A stretch of 21,000 nt of DNA from a virus: IMG/VR virus record IMGVR_UViG_3300020001_000021, positions 1 through 21,000 of that record; one strand, 5' to 3'. A model generated the notes under the pieces. It searched no databases. It was not told the DNA's origin and saw only the letters and a program-made list of their open reading frames with translations. Below are positions 14,335-21,000 of the stretch, piece by piece. The stretch's first letter is position 1. The number at the start of each line of letters is the position of its first letter. A program made the position numbers and the translations under genes.

Positions 14335-14617
14335 GGCCGGGAACTGTAGTTCACGATGCCCATCGCCGGGAAGTCACGCCACCTTCGGTGAGTGCATCCG
14401 TTCCCAGAACATCAAGGTCGGTTACTGCCGGTCCGCGGCTGGGCACGACTTCACCCGGCAGAAGAAGTGGGACAGCGAGCTAGCGGAGTACAAGTCGGCG
14501 CGTGCTCAGGGCATTCAGCCGGAGGGCACTTCGCTCGCTCAGACCAGGCGCGCGGTTGAGGCGTCCAACAAGGTGGGCCTCGCGTACGACGCAGGCACCC
14601 GCACCTTCGGAGGCTAA
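14333..14617 (+). CDS. Small Cys-containing head-region protein
   Basis: 94 residues. I chose ATG 14333 rather than an earlier in-frame start because TTAGGAG lies six bases upstream and earlier codons run antisense through the XRE-type gene. The N-terminus has four cysteines (NCSSRC, FGEC, GYC), suggesting a small zinc site. The remainder (DFTRQKKWDSELAEYKSARA, then GIQPEGT and a helix to GLAYDAGTRT) is a charged helical region. I remember similar proteins with the QGIQP segment from Streptomyces phage head modules, without known role. It ends 3 bases before the GTG of the tail-fibre gene. Confidence 0.7.
   Translation: MAGNCSSRCPSPGSHATFGECIRSQNIKVGYCRSAAGHDFTRQKKWDSELAEYKSARAQGIQPEGTSLAQTRRAVEASNKVGLAYDAGTRTFGG
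14341..14352. promoter_or_regulatory. Dyad GAACT-GT-AGTTC, candidate operator at the XRE promoter
   Basis: Five-base perfect arms lie seven bases upstream of the XRE-type start codon. The minus-strand -10-like TACAGT (14348-14343) lies within the dyad, so a bound repressor would block that promoter. I see no good -35. It is inside the coding sequence of the plus gene, so it could also be chance. Confidence 0.35.
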
Positions 14618-14620
14618 TCC

Positions 14621-16072
14621 GTGGCGACCGTATTCAGCGAGACCTTCTATCAGGGCGCCGCTGGCGATCTGCTGACCACCGGCAACTGCAACTTCACCAC
14701 ACTTACTGGCGCCTCGGTGTTCGCGGCCAGCGCGCCCACGGGCGCGTTCAGCCCGCTCAGTGCACTGTTCAGCACAGCCTCAACCATGACGGCGCTTGAG
14801 TCCTTCTCGGGTGGCCTGACGGCGAACGTCTACTACACGATGTACCTGAAGGTCACGGCCTTCCCTTCGGTTACGACGCTCATCGCGCATCTCCGCGCGG
14901 CCGGTGTCGCGCGGCACCAGCTCCGCATCACGAACCTCGGCCAGCTTCAGCTCCGCAACAACGTGACCGCTGTTGCCACGTCGGTGGCGACGCTCACGGC
15001 GGGCGCGTGGGCGCGGCTGGACTGGCAGGTGCTCAACGGCACCACGCAGACCCTGAAGATTTTCCTGGGTGCGAACATCAACGGCACGGTCGCGGACGAG
15101 ACGATCTCCGGTGCGTCCACGACGGGGACGATGGATGAGTGCCAGTGGGGTGTCACGACCGCGGCCACCGTTGACCTTTACCTTGCCGGGATTGTGCACA
15201 GCGACTCGGCTCTGCCGGGCGCGTACGTCTCGCCCCGCCCAGCGATCAATAACTCGAAGCTGGGAATGATCGGGGATTCGCTGACGTACCAGGCTGGGCC
15301 TGGCGCTGCGAACCTTACCTCAATGCTGGTGTCGTCCGGGTGGTCGTCATCGAATATAACCATTGATGGTCTTGTTGGCCGTTCGATTATCAACGGCGCT
15401 TCTTCTTCTCAAACCGTCCTTGACGGATGGTGGGCCTCGGGTCTGAACCCGAAGTATTTCATCATCGCATTGGGCACTAACAATAAGAATGCCTCGGACG
15501 CTAACTGGAATTCTTATATCAATGCGCTTTTGAATTACATTGGTACCGGGCACACAATCTATTGGGTGAATCTCGGTTTCCAGGATGCTAGCGATTCCCG
15601 GGTAATCGCATTCAATTCCCGCCTGCAAACAATAGCGGGCGGGCGCGCTGATCTTTTCCCGCTGGACTGGAATACCGCCGCGCCGCATTCGATCGCGGCG
15701 GACTGGCTGGTTGGTGACCCTGACGGCGTGCACATGGTGTCCGCCGGATATGTGGTCCGGAACAGCTTCATCACCTCCGGAGTGCAAGGGAGTGCTCCCG
15801 TCGTGCCCGCAACCTCTGGCTCCGTACAGGCGGAGCTTAACCGTCTCGCGAATGGCGGGACGAACTACCGCACCGGCACCTCAATCAAGGGCGAGCAGGC
15901 CGCGGCGAATGAGTGGGCCGGGACCACCGGGAAGTCCATGGTCGCGGCGCTCAACGCTAAGGCGTCGATCACCAACCCGAACGCATTCCTTGACTTTCAG
16001 GGCGTGTGCAACTACCTCGCCGGGACCACGGGCCTCGGCCCCCCAGACGCTTTACGTCACATAGCGTCCTAA
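14621..16072 (+). CDS. Tail fibre/receptor protein with SGNH (GDSL) hydrolase domain
   Basis: 483 residues, GTG start behind GGAGGCTAA. The N-terminal 200 residues look like a beta-sandwich (LamG-like), opening MATVFSETFYQGAAGDLLTT. An SGNH hydrolase follows: block I GMIGDSLTY with catalytic S220, block III GTNN at 285-288, and the Asp-His pair D368-x-x-H371 in DPDGVHMVSAGY. Such enzymes remove acyl groups from sugars, and on phage tails they act as depolymerases or esterases on cell-surface glycans. The last 85 residues (AELNRLANGG, NEWAGTTGKSMVAALNAKA, NYLAGTTGLGPPDAL) repeat the short LAGTTGL-type motif common at the end of actinophage tail proteins. The hydrolase section, about 15340-15700, uses more A/T third bases than its flanks, which suggests a swapped domain. 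Confidence 0.82.
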   Translation: MATVFSETFYQGAAGDLLTTGNCNFTTLTGASVFAASAPTGAFSPLSALFSTASTMTALESFSGGLTANVYYTMYLKVTAFPSVTTLIAHLRAAGVARHQLRITNLGQLQLRNNVTAVATSVATLTAGAWARLDWQVLNGTTQTLKIFLGANINGTVADETISGASTTGTMDECQWGVTTAATVDLYLAGIVHSDSALPGAYVSPRPAINNSKLGMIGDSLTYQAGPGAANLTSMLVSSGWSSSNITIDGLVGRSIINGASSSQTVLDGWWASGLNPKYFIIALGTNNKNASDANWNSYINALLNYIGTGHTIYWVNLGFQDASDSRVIAFNSRLQTIAGGRADLFPLDWNTAAPHSIAADWLVGDPDGVHMVSAGYVVRNSFITSGVQGSAPVVPATSGSVQAELNRLANGGTNYRTGTSIKGEQAAANEWAGTTGKSMVAALNAKASITNPNAFLDFQGVCNYLAGTTGLGPPDALRHIAS

Positions 16073-16088
16073 CGTTTGGACGAAACGA

Positions 16089-16241
16089 ATGTTCGCATTA
16101 GTCGCGGCAATCCTCTGGTTCCTTGTCGCCTGCGGCGTCGGGAACGTCGGCCCGGTGAGCCTGGTGTGGCTGGGCGCGGGGTTCTACGCCCTGCACTTCG
16201 CCTTCGACCTCGGCTTCCCTGGCATCCGGCGCACCAACTGA
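16089..16241 (+). CDS. 50-aa membrane protein
   Basis: A small gene in the gap between two tail genes. The product has two hydrophobic stretches, FALVAAILWFLVACGV and VSLVWLGAGFYALHFAF, separated by a short GNVGP turn, and a basic end (GIRRTN), so it would form a hairpin in the membrane. The ribosome binding site is weak (GGACGAAACGA). The same ACGAAACG string recurs ahead of the next gene at 16242-16249. Single small membrane proteins of this sort are frequent in Streptomyces phage tail modules; their role is unknown. Confidence 0.65.
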   Translation: MFALVAAILWFLVACGVGNVGPVSLVWLGAGFYALHFAFDLGFPGIRRTN

Positions 16242-16258
16242 ACGAAACGGAATAGCCC

Positions 16259-17143
16259 ATGGCGGCCACCTTTGCCGACCTAAAGTCCGAGGTCTACGGG
16301 CACGTCTACGGCTATGCCCGTGACCAGGAGCAAGCCACCTACCTGACTGTCGGCGTCGATGCCGACGACGTAACCCTTACCGTCGCTGACGTAACTCAGC
16401 TCTCGAAGGGCGTTGTGGAAGTTGAGGATGAACTGGTTTGGGTCCTGTCCAAGAACACCACTGCGAACACTGCGGCGATCGCCCCCTCGTGGGGGCGGGG
16501 CTACCTGGGGTCTACGGCCGCATCCCATTCGGTGAATGCCCGGGTTACTTCCAACCCCCGGTTCTCTCGGCTGGCCATCTCGAATGCAATCAACGAGACC
16601 ATCCTTGCCGTGTACCCCATGCTGTACGGCATCGGGCAGACCACCTTTACGTGGAATGCCTCGAAGACGACGTACGACCTGGCGTCTTCCGCAGATCGTG
16701 TCCTCAATGCTGAGTGGTCCCTGCCGGGACCGTCGCAGGAATGGCCGCGGATCCGCCGGTGGCGGGAAGTTCTCTCCGGCAGTGGCGGCCTGAACCAGAT
16801 CACCATCTACGACGGCATCGTTCCCGGACGTACCGTACGCATCAACTATGCCAAGAAGCCGACCGCACTGAGTGCGGATGGCGATCTCCTGACGGACACC
16901 GGCCTCGCGGAATCCGCGCGGGACGTGATCGTGTACGGCACTGTCGCGAAGCTCGTGATGCTGTCGGAGGCTGGGCGGCTTCAGTCGCGCGCCATCGAGA
17001 CTTCCGAGATCAACGCCGACATTCCGGCGGGAATGGCGTCGTCGGTCGGTAAGCGCTTCTTCGATCTCTATCAGCAGCGGCTCGCGGAAGAGCGGAACCG
17101 CCTTCTTCTGCGGTTCCCCCCGGCGATTCATCTCACGAGGTAG
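16259..17143 (+). CDS. Head-tail adaptor / neck protein
   Basis: 294 residues. The N-terminal 110 residues mix a helix (FADLKSEVYGHVYGYA) with a beta domain (VGVDADDVTLTVADVTQL, VVEVEDELVWVL, WGRGYLGSTAASH). Helices follow (RLAISNAINETILAVYPMLY), then a beta region with VRINYAKKPTAL and a C-terminal helical part (ARDVIVYGTVAKLVMLSE; FFDLYQQRLAEERNRLLLRF). The helix-strand layout with a long basic C-terminal helix resembles adaptor proteins that bind below the portal, such as T7 gp11 or HK97 gp6 types, but it is longer. It presumably joins the portal to the tail. The next gene starts 3 bases after its stop. Confidence 0.6.
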   Translation: MAATFADLKSEVYGHVYGYARDQEQATYLTVGVDADDVTLTVADVTQLSKGVVEVEDELVWVLSKNTTANTAAIAPSWGRGYLGSTAASHSVNARVTSNPRFSRLAISNAINETILAVYPMLYGIGQTTFTWNASKTTYDLASSADRVLNAEWSLPGPSQEWPRIRRWREVLSGSGGLNQITIYDGIVPGRTVRINYAKKPTALSADGDLLTDTGLAESARDVIVYGTVAKLVMLSEAGRLQSRAIETSEINADIPAGMASSVGKRFFDLYQQRLAEERNRLLLRFPPAIHLTR

Positions 17144-17146
17144 GCA

Positions 17147-18577
17147 ATGGCCCTTCGCTATTACTCGAACACGGCCATTGCTACCACGCTGGCCGCCCCC
17201 ATCAACAACTCCGACACGTCGATGGTCGTGTCGGCCGCGTCCGGGTTCCCCGGCTCGTTCCCCTACACCCTGATCGTGGACTTCGGGCTGTCCACGAGCG
17301 AGGTCGTGGAGGTCACAGCAGCGGCCGGGACCACGCTGACGATTACCCGCGGTGTCGACAACACCTCCGCACAGTCCCACGGGCTGGCCGCGCCCGTAGT
17401 GCACGGCATCAGTAAGCGGGATGTCTCGGAGCCGAACTCGCACATCGCGGCGACGACGAACGAGCACGGTCTCTCGGGTGGCTCCGCTTTCGCCGGGACC
17501 ACCCAGACTCAGACGCTCACCAACAAGACGATGAGCGGCGCGAGCAACACCTTCACGTCGCTGCCCGCCGCTCAGGTGACAGGTAACCTGTCCGGGGTTT
17601 CTTCGGTGACCAGCTCGGGTGCCATCTCCGGCACCACGATCGCCGGTACGACGATCACCGGCTCGTCGGTTGTGACGGGCACAGCGCACGCCGCGACTGG
17701 ACTGACTGGTGCGGTGACCGCGACGCGCTACGTGGGCGGTACGGCCACTGTGGCGCCCACCACGGGCACGTTCATCACGGGCGACTACGTCATCTCGGCC
17801 AACGGCAAGCTGTGGATCTGCACTTCGGGCGGCACACCCGGCACATGGGTCAACGTGGCGTCCACCTTCCTGCCCCTCGGGGGCGGCACCCTGACGGGTG
17901 ACCTTCAGGGCACCACGGCCACCTTCTCCGGTGCCGTGGGCCTGGCGTCGGCCGCGGTGACCGGCGCGACCACGGGCCGGGACCTGGTCCTGACGGGCGC
18001 GACGGACACTGTCCAGCTCTCCGTCAAGGGCAACGGCACCCAGACGAACTTCCTCTTCCAGGTGAAGAAGAGCGACAACACCTCGTTCCTGTCGGTCGAC
18101 AACTCCGGAAACCTCATTGTCGCCGGTACGTCGACTCTGACAGGGAACGTTATCGGCGGCACCACTGATGCCGTCGATTGCTCGAACACGATCGGCATCA
18201 CCGTGCCGACTTCGATCGGTTCCCTGACGTGGGACACGAATGACCGCGGCAACGCCGCGATGCACTCGACCGCATCGAACACGTCGCGGTTCATCGCGCC
18301 CCGCACGGGGCGGTACGGGTTCGGCTTCACATGTGCGACCGGCACCCAGACGGGCGCCGGGATCTTCGATCTCCGTATCCGCATCTCGGGTACCACGGAT
18401 GTGGCCGCCGATAGGCGCACCTCGAACTCCGGCTCAAACAACTACGCGAACCTGTACTCCGAGGTTTACCTGACTTCCGGTGACTATGTGGAGGCCCGCG
18501 CCGCGTCGTCGGGCACGACGAGCACGACGATCAACACCGATACGCACGCGCACTTCCACTACATCGGCCCGTCTTAA
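17147..18577 (+). CDS. Tail fibre with C1q-like tip domain
   Basis: 476 residues, with GAGGTAGGCA before ATG. The N-terminal domain (MALRYYSNTAIATTLAAPIN; VVEVTAAAGTTLTITRGVDN; HGLAAPVVHGISKRD) is a beta module common at the base of actinophage fibres. Next come the QTLTNKTMSGASNT motif and Thr/Gly/Ser repeats (AISGTTIAGTTITGSS; GGGTLTGDLQGTTATFSGAV), typical of trimeric beta-helical fibre shafts. The last 135 residues (MHSTASNTSRFIAPRTGRYG; FDLRIRISGTTDVAADRRTS; SEVYLTSGDYVEARAAS; ending HFHYIGPS) match the jelly-roll pattern of C1q/TNF-like heads. It probably trimerises and binds the host surface. Strong Thr/Gly bias also explains the long shadow frame on the other strand. Confidence 0.8.
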   Translation: MALRYYSNTAIATTLAAPINNSDTSMVVSAASGFPGSFPYTLIVDFGLSTSEVVEVTAAAGTTLTITRGVDNTSAQSHGLAAPVVHGISKRDVSEPNSHIAATTNEHGLSGGSAFAGTTQTQTLTNKTMSGASNTFTSLPAAQVTGNLSGVSSVTSSGAISGTTIAGTTITGSSVVTGTAHAATGLTGAVTATRYVGGTATVAPTTGTFITGDYVISANGKLWICTSGGTPGTWVNVASTFLPLGGGTLTGDLQGTTATFSGAVGLASAAVTGATTGRDLVLTGATDTVQLSVKGNGTQTNFLFQVKKSDNTSFLSVDNSGNLIVAGTSTLTGNVIGGTTDAVDCSNTIGITVPTSIGSLTWDTNDRGNAAMHSTASNTSRFIAPRTGRYGFGFTCATGTQTGAGIFDLRIRISGTTDVAADRRTSNSGSNNYANLYSEVYLTSGDYVEARAASSGTTSTTINTDTHAHFHYIGPS

Positions 18578-18586
18578 GGGGAGCAG

Positions 18587-20500
18587 ATGCCCACGATGCT
18601 CTCCCCGCTCCCGGCTAGCCTTTCGCTCCCCGCCGGGTCGGCGTCGACATATGGCCTGAGTGGGATTGATTACGACTACGCAATTAACACCATTCCGTTC
18701 CTGTCGGCGGCCCGCGAATCGCGGATGCTTGAGCGGAAGACGGCACCGTTCCGCAAGCAGCAGTTTGATATGGCTGCTAATGCTGGTGAACAGACGTTCT
18801 CCGGGTACTGGTACCGCTCTCAGCTCTCGTTCCATTCGGGGGCTGGGCAGCGGTACCTTGACCCGCTGTCCACTAACCCGTACGCGCAGGTGGACCAGTC
18901 GATCTGGTCCCGGTTCTATGACAGCGCCGGGGTGAACATCTGGACTCAGGGCAAGCTCAGCCTTCTGCCGGCATCGGTCTCGATGACCGCTGCGAGTTGC
19001 ACTCAGGCCGTGTCGTACACGGCCTCCGGCAGGGATGTGGCCTTCTTCGCTGGCGGCACCACGCCTTTCACTGTCTTCTCGAATGCTGGTGTTGATGGCA
19101 CCAGCACAGGAACATGGTGGGCCGGGACCGCACCCACCACATGTACCACAAACGGCACGCTAGTATATGCTGCGTCGACTGACGGCGTATATTCCACGCC
19201 CGCTGTTTATGATGTGTCCGCGTCCGTGTGGACGAAGGTCTGGAACTCCGGCTCATCCGCGAATGCTATCGGATGGGTGAAGCAGCGCCTGGTGGCCGGT
19301 ATCGGCGCCTCCATCTATGAGCTGGTCGGGGCGGGACCCGCCCTGCCGACCGCGAAGTACACGCACCCGAACAGCTCGTGGGTGTGGACCTCCATCGGTG
19401 AGACTTCGACCGCGATCTACGCGGCCGGGTATGCGGGCGCCAACTCAGCTATCTACAAGTTCGTCCTGGGTACCAGCGACGGCACCATGCCGACGCTGAC
19501 TAGCGGCATCATCGCCGCACAGCTTCCGGCCGGGGAGGTGGTCCAGTCTATCTACGGCTATCTGGGCATCTATCTGTGCATCGGCACAAATAAGGGTGTC
19601 CGCATAGCCCAGGCCAATGACACCGGGGACCTTGAGTACGGCCCCCTGATTGTCGAATTGGCAAATCCGGTGTACCAGTTCGCGGCGGACGACCGCTTCG
19701 TGTGGTTCACTGCCTCGGCTGCCATTGGCGGATCGAGCGGTACCTACCGCATTGATCTTGGCAACGAGATCGCGAACTTGCGGTTCGCCTACGCCTCCGA
19801 CTTCTATGAGCCTACGAGCACGGGAGTTGTGAAGGCGTGTGCGTTCATCGGTGCGACGAACCGGATTGCGTTCAGCGACGCGGCGAAAATCTGGTACGCC
19901 CACGTTTCGGATCTGATGTCTTCGGGATCACTAACAACTTCCCGAATTCGCTTCTCGACTCTAGAGCCAAAGCTGTTCAAGCTTGCCCGGTTGCGTGGGC
20001 CTACCCTGGTTGGCTCTCTTTCGATCGCGACTCTGGATCAGACGGATGTGGAGACCCCGATCCTCACGGTGTCGGGGTCGAATCCGGGGGCTGACGACAT
20101 CAGCCTGAATACTCCTGCGTCCGCGCAGGAGTTCATTTCGCTGAAGTTCACGCTCGCGCGCAACGGTTCCACCCATTCCACTGGTGCGGAGCTGTACGGC
20201 TATCAGCTTAAGGCCCTGCCCGCTTCCCCGAGGAAGCGGATCATTGTCCTGCCTTTGCTGTGCTTCGACCACGAGAAGGATTCGGACGGAACCCACACGG
20301 GTTACGAGGGATATGCAATTGACCGCCTTGAGGAACTAGAAGCCCTCGAAGACTCCGGCAATACGGTGCTTCTTCAGGACTTGCGGAGGGACCGTACCTA
20401 TGAGTGCACTATCGAAGACATCAGGTTCGTCCAGACGAGCCCCCCTTCCGGCACCGACTCGTGGGGCGGCTACATCTTCCTCTCCGTCCGCACCGTTTAA
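18587..20500 (+). CDS. Large beta-rich tail protein (nozzle/baseplate-like)
   Basis: 637 residues; GGGGAGCAG precedes ATG. The N-terminal part contains YRSQLSFHSGAGQRYLDPLS and a Trp/Tyr-rich stretch leading to KLSLLPASVSMTA. The central 150-430 region is a chain of repeating beta units (GRDVAFFAGGTTPFTVF; TTCTTNGTLVYAASTDGVYS; SIYELVGAGPALP; IYGYLGIYLCIGTNKGVRIA; DRFVWFTASAAIGG; AFIGATNRIAFSDAAKIWYA), which reads as a beta-propeller. The C-terminal part has LPLLCFDHEKDSDGTHTGYE, then a TYECTIEDIRFV strand. Propeller-containing tail proteins of this plan occur in actinophages as minor tail proteins and in short-tailed phages as nozzle proteins. Which role applies depends on tail type, which this window does not settle. 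Confidence 0.68.
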   Translation: MPTMLSPLPASLSLPAGSASTYGLSGIDYDYAINTIPFLSAARESRMLERKTAPFRKQQFDMAANAGEQTFSGYWYRSQLSFHSGAGQRYLDPLSTNPYAQVDQSIWSRFYDSAGVNIWTQGKLSLLPASVSMTAASCTQAVSYTASGRDVAFFAGGTTPFTVFSNAGVDGTSTGTWWAGTAPTTCTTNGTLVYAASTDGVYSTPAVYDVSASVWTKVWNSGSSANAIGWVKQRLVAGIGASIYELVGAGPALPTAKYTHPNSSWVWTSIGETSTAIYAAGYAGANSAIYKFVLGTSDGTMPTLTSGIIAAQLPAGEVVQSIYGYLGIYLCIGTNKGVRIAQANDTGDLEYGPLIVELANPVYQFAADDRFVWFTASAAIGGSSGTYRIDLGNEIANLRFAYASDFYEPTSTGVVKACAFIGATNRIAFSDAAKIWYAHVSDLMSSGSLTTSRIRFSTLEPKLFKLARLRGPTLVGSLSIATLDQTDVETPILTVSGSNPGADDISLNTPASAQEFISLKFTLARNGSTHSTGAELYGYQLKALPASPRKRIIVLPLLCFDHEKDSDGTHTGYEGYAIDRLEELEALEDSGNTVLLQDLRRDRTYECTIEDIRFVQTSPPSGTDSWGGYIFLSVRTV

Positions 20501-20789
20501 GGTCTCGTGGCCCCTGCCCATCAAGCACCAGTTCGCTGTCCCCGCGGAGACGCGGGGCTTCGAGGATCACACCGGATTCAATGCGAGTGAGGGCCGGGCG
20601 CTGGAAGCTTTCCAGTCCCGGTTCCTCATGGACAGGTGGAATGACCCGTACGTCAAAGCGACTGGCCTGTATGACGCGCCCACTAAGCAGGCGGTTATCC
20701 GCATTCAGCATCACGCCCAGTTCGAGATGAACGGGAGGCTTGACGAGCGCACCTGGGATTACGCCCAGGAGGTCAAGCCTGATGACTGA
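20400..20789 (+). CDS. Peptidoglycan-binding-domain protein overlapping the previous gene
   Basis: 129 residues from ATG 20400, which has a strong ribosome binding site (GGAGGG, nine bases upstream) but overlaps the tail gene by 101 bases. Residues 1-34 are Ser/Ala/Pro-rich linker. From about residue 35 (SWPLPIKHQFAVPAETRGFE) the protein looks folded. Residues 60-125 fit a peptidoglycan-binding helix bundle (EGRALEAFQSRF; TGLYDAPTKQAVIRIQHHAQ; MNGRLDERTWDYA). No ATG or GTG starts the folded part, so 20400 is preferred over an unseen start. It precedes a holin-like gene, so it may be the wall-binding part of the lysis system, or a wall-binding tail component. No catalytic domain is present. 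Confidence 0.65.
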   Translation: MSALSKTSGSSRRAPLPAPTRGAATSSSPSAPFKVSWPLPIKHQFAVPAETRGFEDHTGFNASEGRALEAFQSRFLMDRWNDPYVKATGLYDAPTKQAVIRIQHHAQFEMNGRLDERTWDYAQEVKPDD

Positions 20790-21000
20790 GCAGCGCATTG
20801 CGATGGAGGCGATGGTGAATCACACCCATCGTTCCGGCCGCAACCCGCTGGCGATCTATCTGCTGGGCCTGGTCGTCACGGCCGGGCTGTCGTTCACGGC
20901 TGGCCTTCTGGTCGGCCGTGACGGGTCGACGCCCGTCGAGAAGCTGATGCCTCACGGCCTGGTCATTGCCTGGTACGTCCTGCTATTCGCTGGCGGCCTC
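20782..21000 (+). CDS. Holin-like membrane protein, 3' end outside window
   Basis: The ATG at 20782 lies 8 bases inside the upstream gene and has AGGAGG nine bases before it. The visible 73 residues have a short charged N-terminus (MTEQRIAMEAMVNHTHRSGR), a hydrophobic helix (PLAIYLLGLVVTAGLSFTAG), a charged turn (GRDGSTPVEK), and the start of a second hydrophobic helix (GLVIAWYVLLFAGGL) that runs off the window. Small proteins with two or more helices after a wall-binding protein are typically holins. An unrelated structural-module membrane protein is the alternative. Confidence 0.6.
   Translation, partial: MTEQRIAMEAMVNHTHRSGRNPLAIYLLGLVVTAGLSFTAGLLVGRDGSTPVEKLMPHGLVIAWYVLLFAGGL

Noticed and set aside
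16280-18265. 661-residue open frame on the minus strand
   Set aside because: It is antisense to the adaptor and fibre genes, is Arg/Gly/Val-rich as expected from GC-rich codons read backwards, and has no recognisable domain.
1-21000. Genome-wide TAG recoding
   Set aside because: Several confident genes, including the 1675-residue gene and the adaptor, end at TAG with the next start immediately after, so TAG works as a stop here.
1-21000. CRISPR arrays, insertion sequences, integrase or attachment sites
   Set aside because: No spaced short repeats, transposase or integrase motifs were seen; the tRNA-Met has no visible partial duplicate that would mark an attachment site in this window.

Overview
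The window is a stretch of a tailed-phage (or prophage) genome from a high-GC actinobacterial host, most likely Streptomyces or a relative. The DNA is GC-rich with G/C in most third codon positions. Almost all genes run rightward, packed with 1-4 bp overlaps. The products are virion proteins: portal, scaffold, N4-gp56-type major capsid protein, neck adaptor, tail fibres and a lysis-type edge. Small accessory genes (DUF397, LuxR-type HTH, Cys-rich mini-protein, XRE-type HTH) resemble those of actinobacteria and their phages. I see no tape-measure gene or tail-tube/chaperone pair. Instead there is a 1675-residue protein followed by three more putative internal proteins, which suggests a short-tailed (podovirus-like) particle; this is inference.

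Layout: 1-2433 portal (5' truncated) and three small ORFs. 2434-10492 one giant and three medium proteins, probably internal or ejected virion proteins, closed by a strong GC hairpin. 10493-10995 is non-coding and very structured, with a degenerate tRNA-Ile(GAT)-like cloverleaf and several long hairpins. 10996-11923 is an accessory island: a 58-aa DUF397 gene on +, a convergent minus-strand cassette of three coupled genes (LuxR-type HTH, 28-aa Cys-rich protein, and a protein interrupted by an in-frame TAG), a terminator and a tRNA-Met(CAT). 12038-13600 scaffold, major capsid protein and terminator. 13642-14617 three small head-region genes with an antisense XRE-type HTH gene lying between and across them. 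14621-20500 tail genes: a fibre carrying an SGNH/GDSL hydrolase, a one-helix membrane protein, a neck adaptor, a C1q-like-tipped fibre and a large beta-rich tail protein. 20400-21000 a peptidoglycan-binding-domain protein and the start of a holin-like membrane protein.

The virion genes form a head-then-tail late operon. The accessory genes sit at breaks in it, where terminators and hairpins cluster, and include two minus-strand transcription units, each with its own candidate promoter. The most unusual content is this set of small regulator-like genes, the amber-interrupted gene, and the two HTH genes opposing the structural operon. Assignments come from reading translations and remembered family features; no database search was run.
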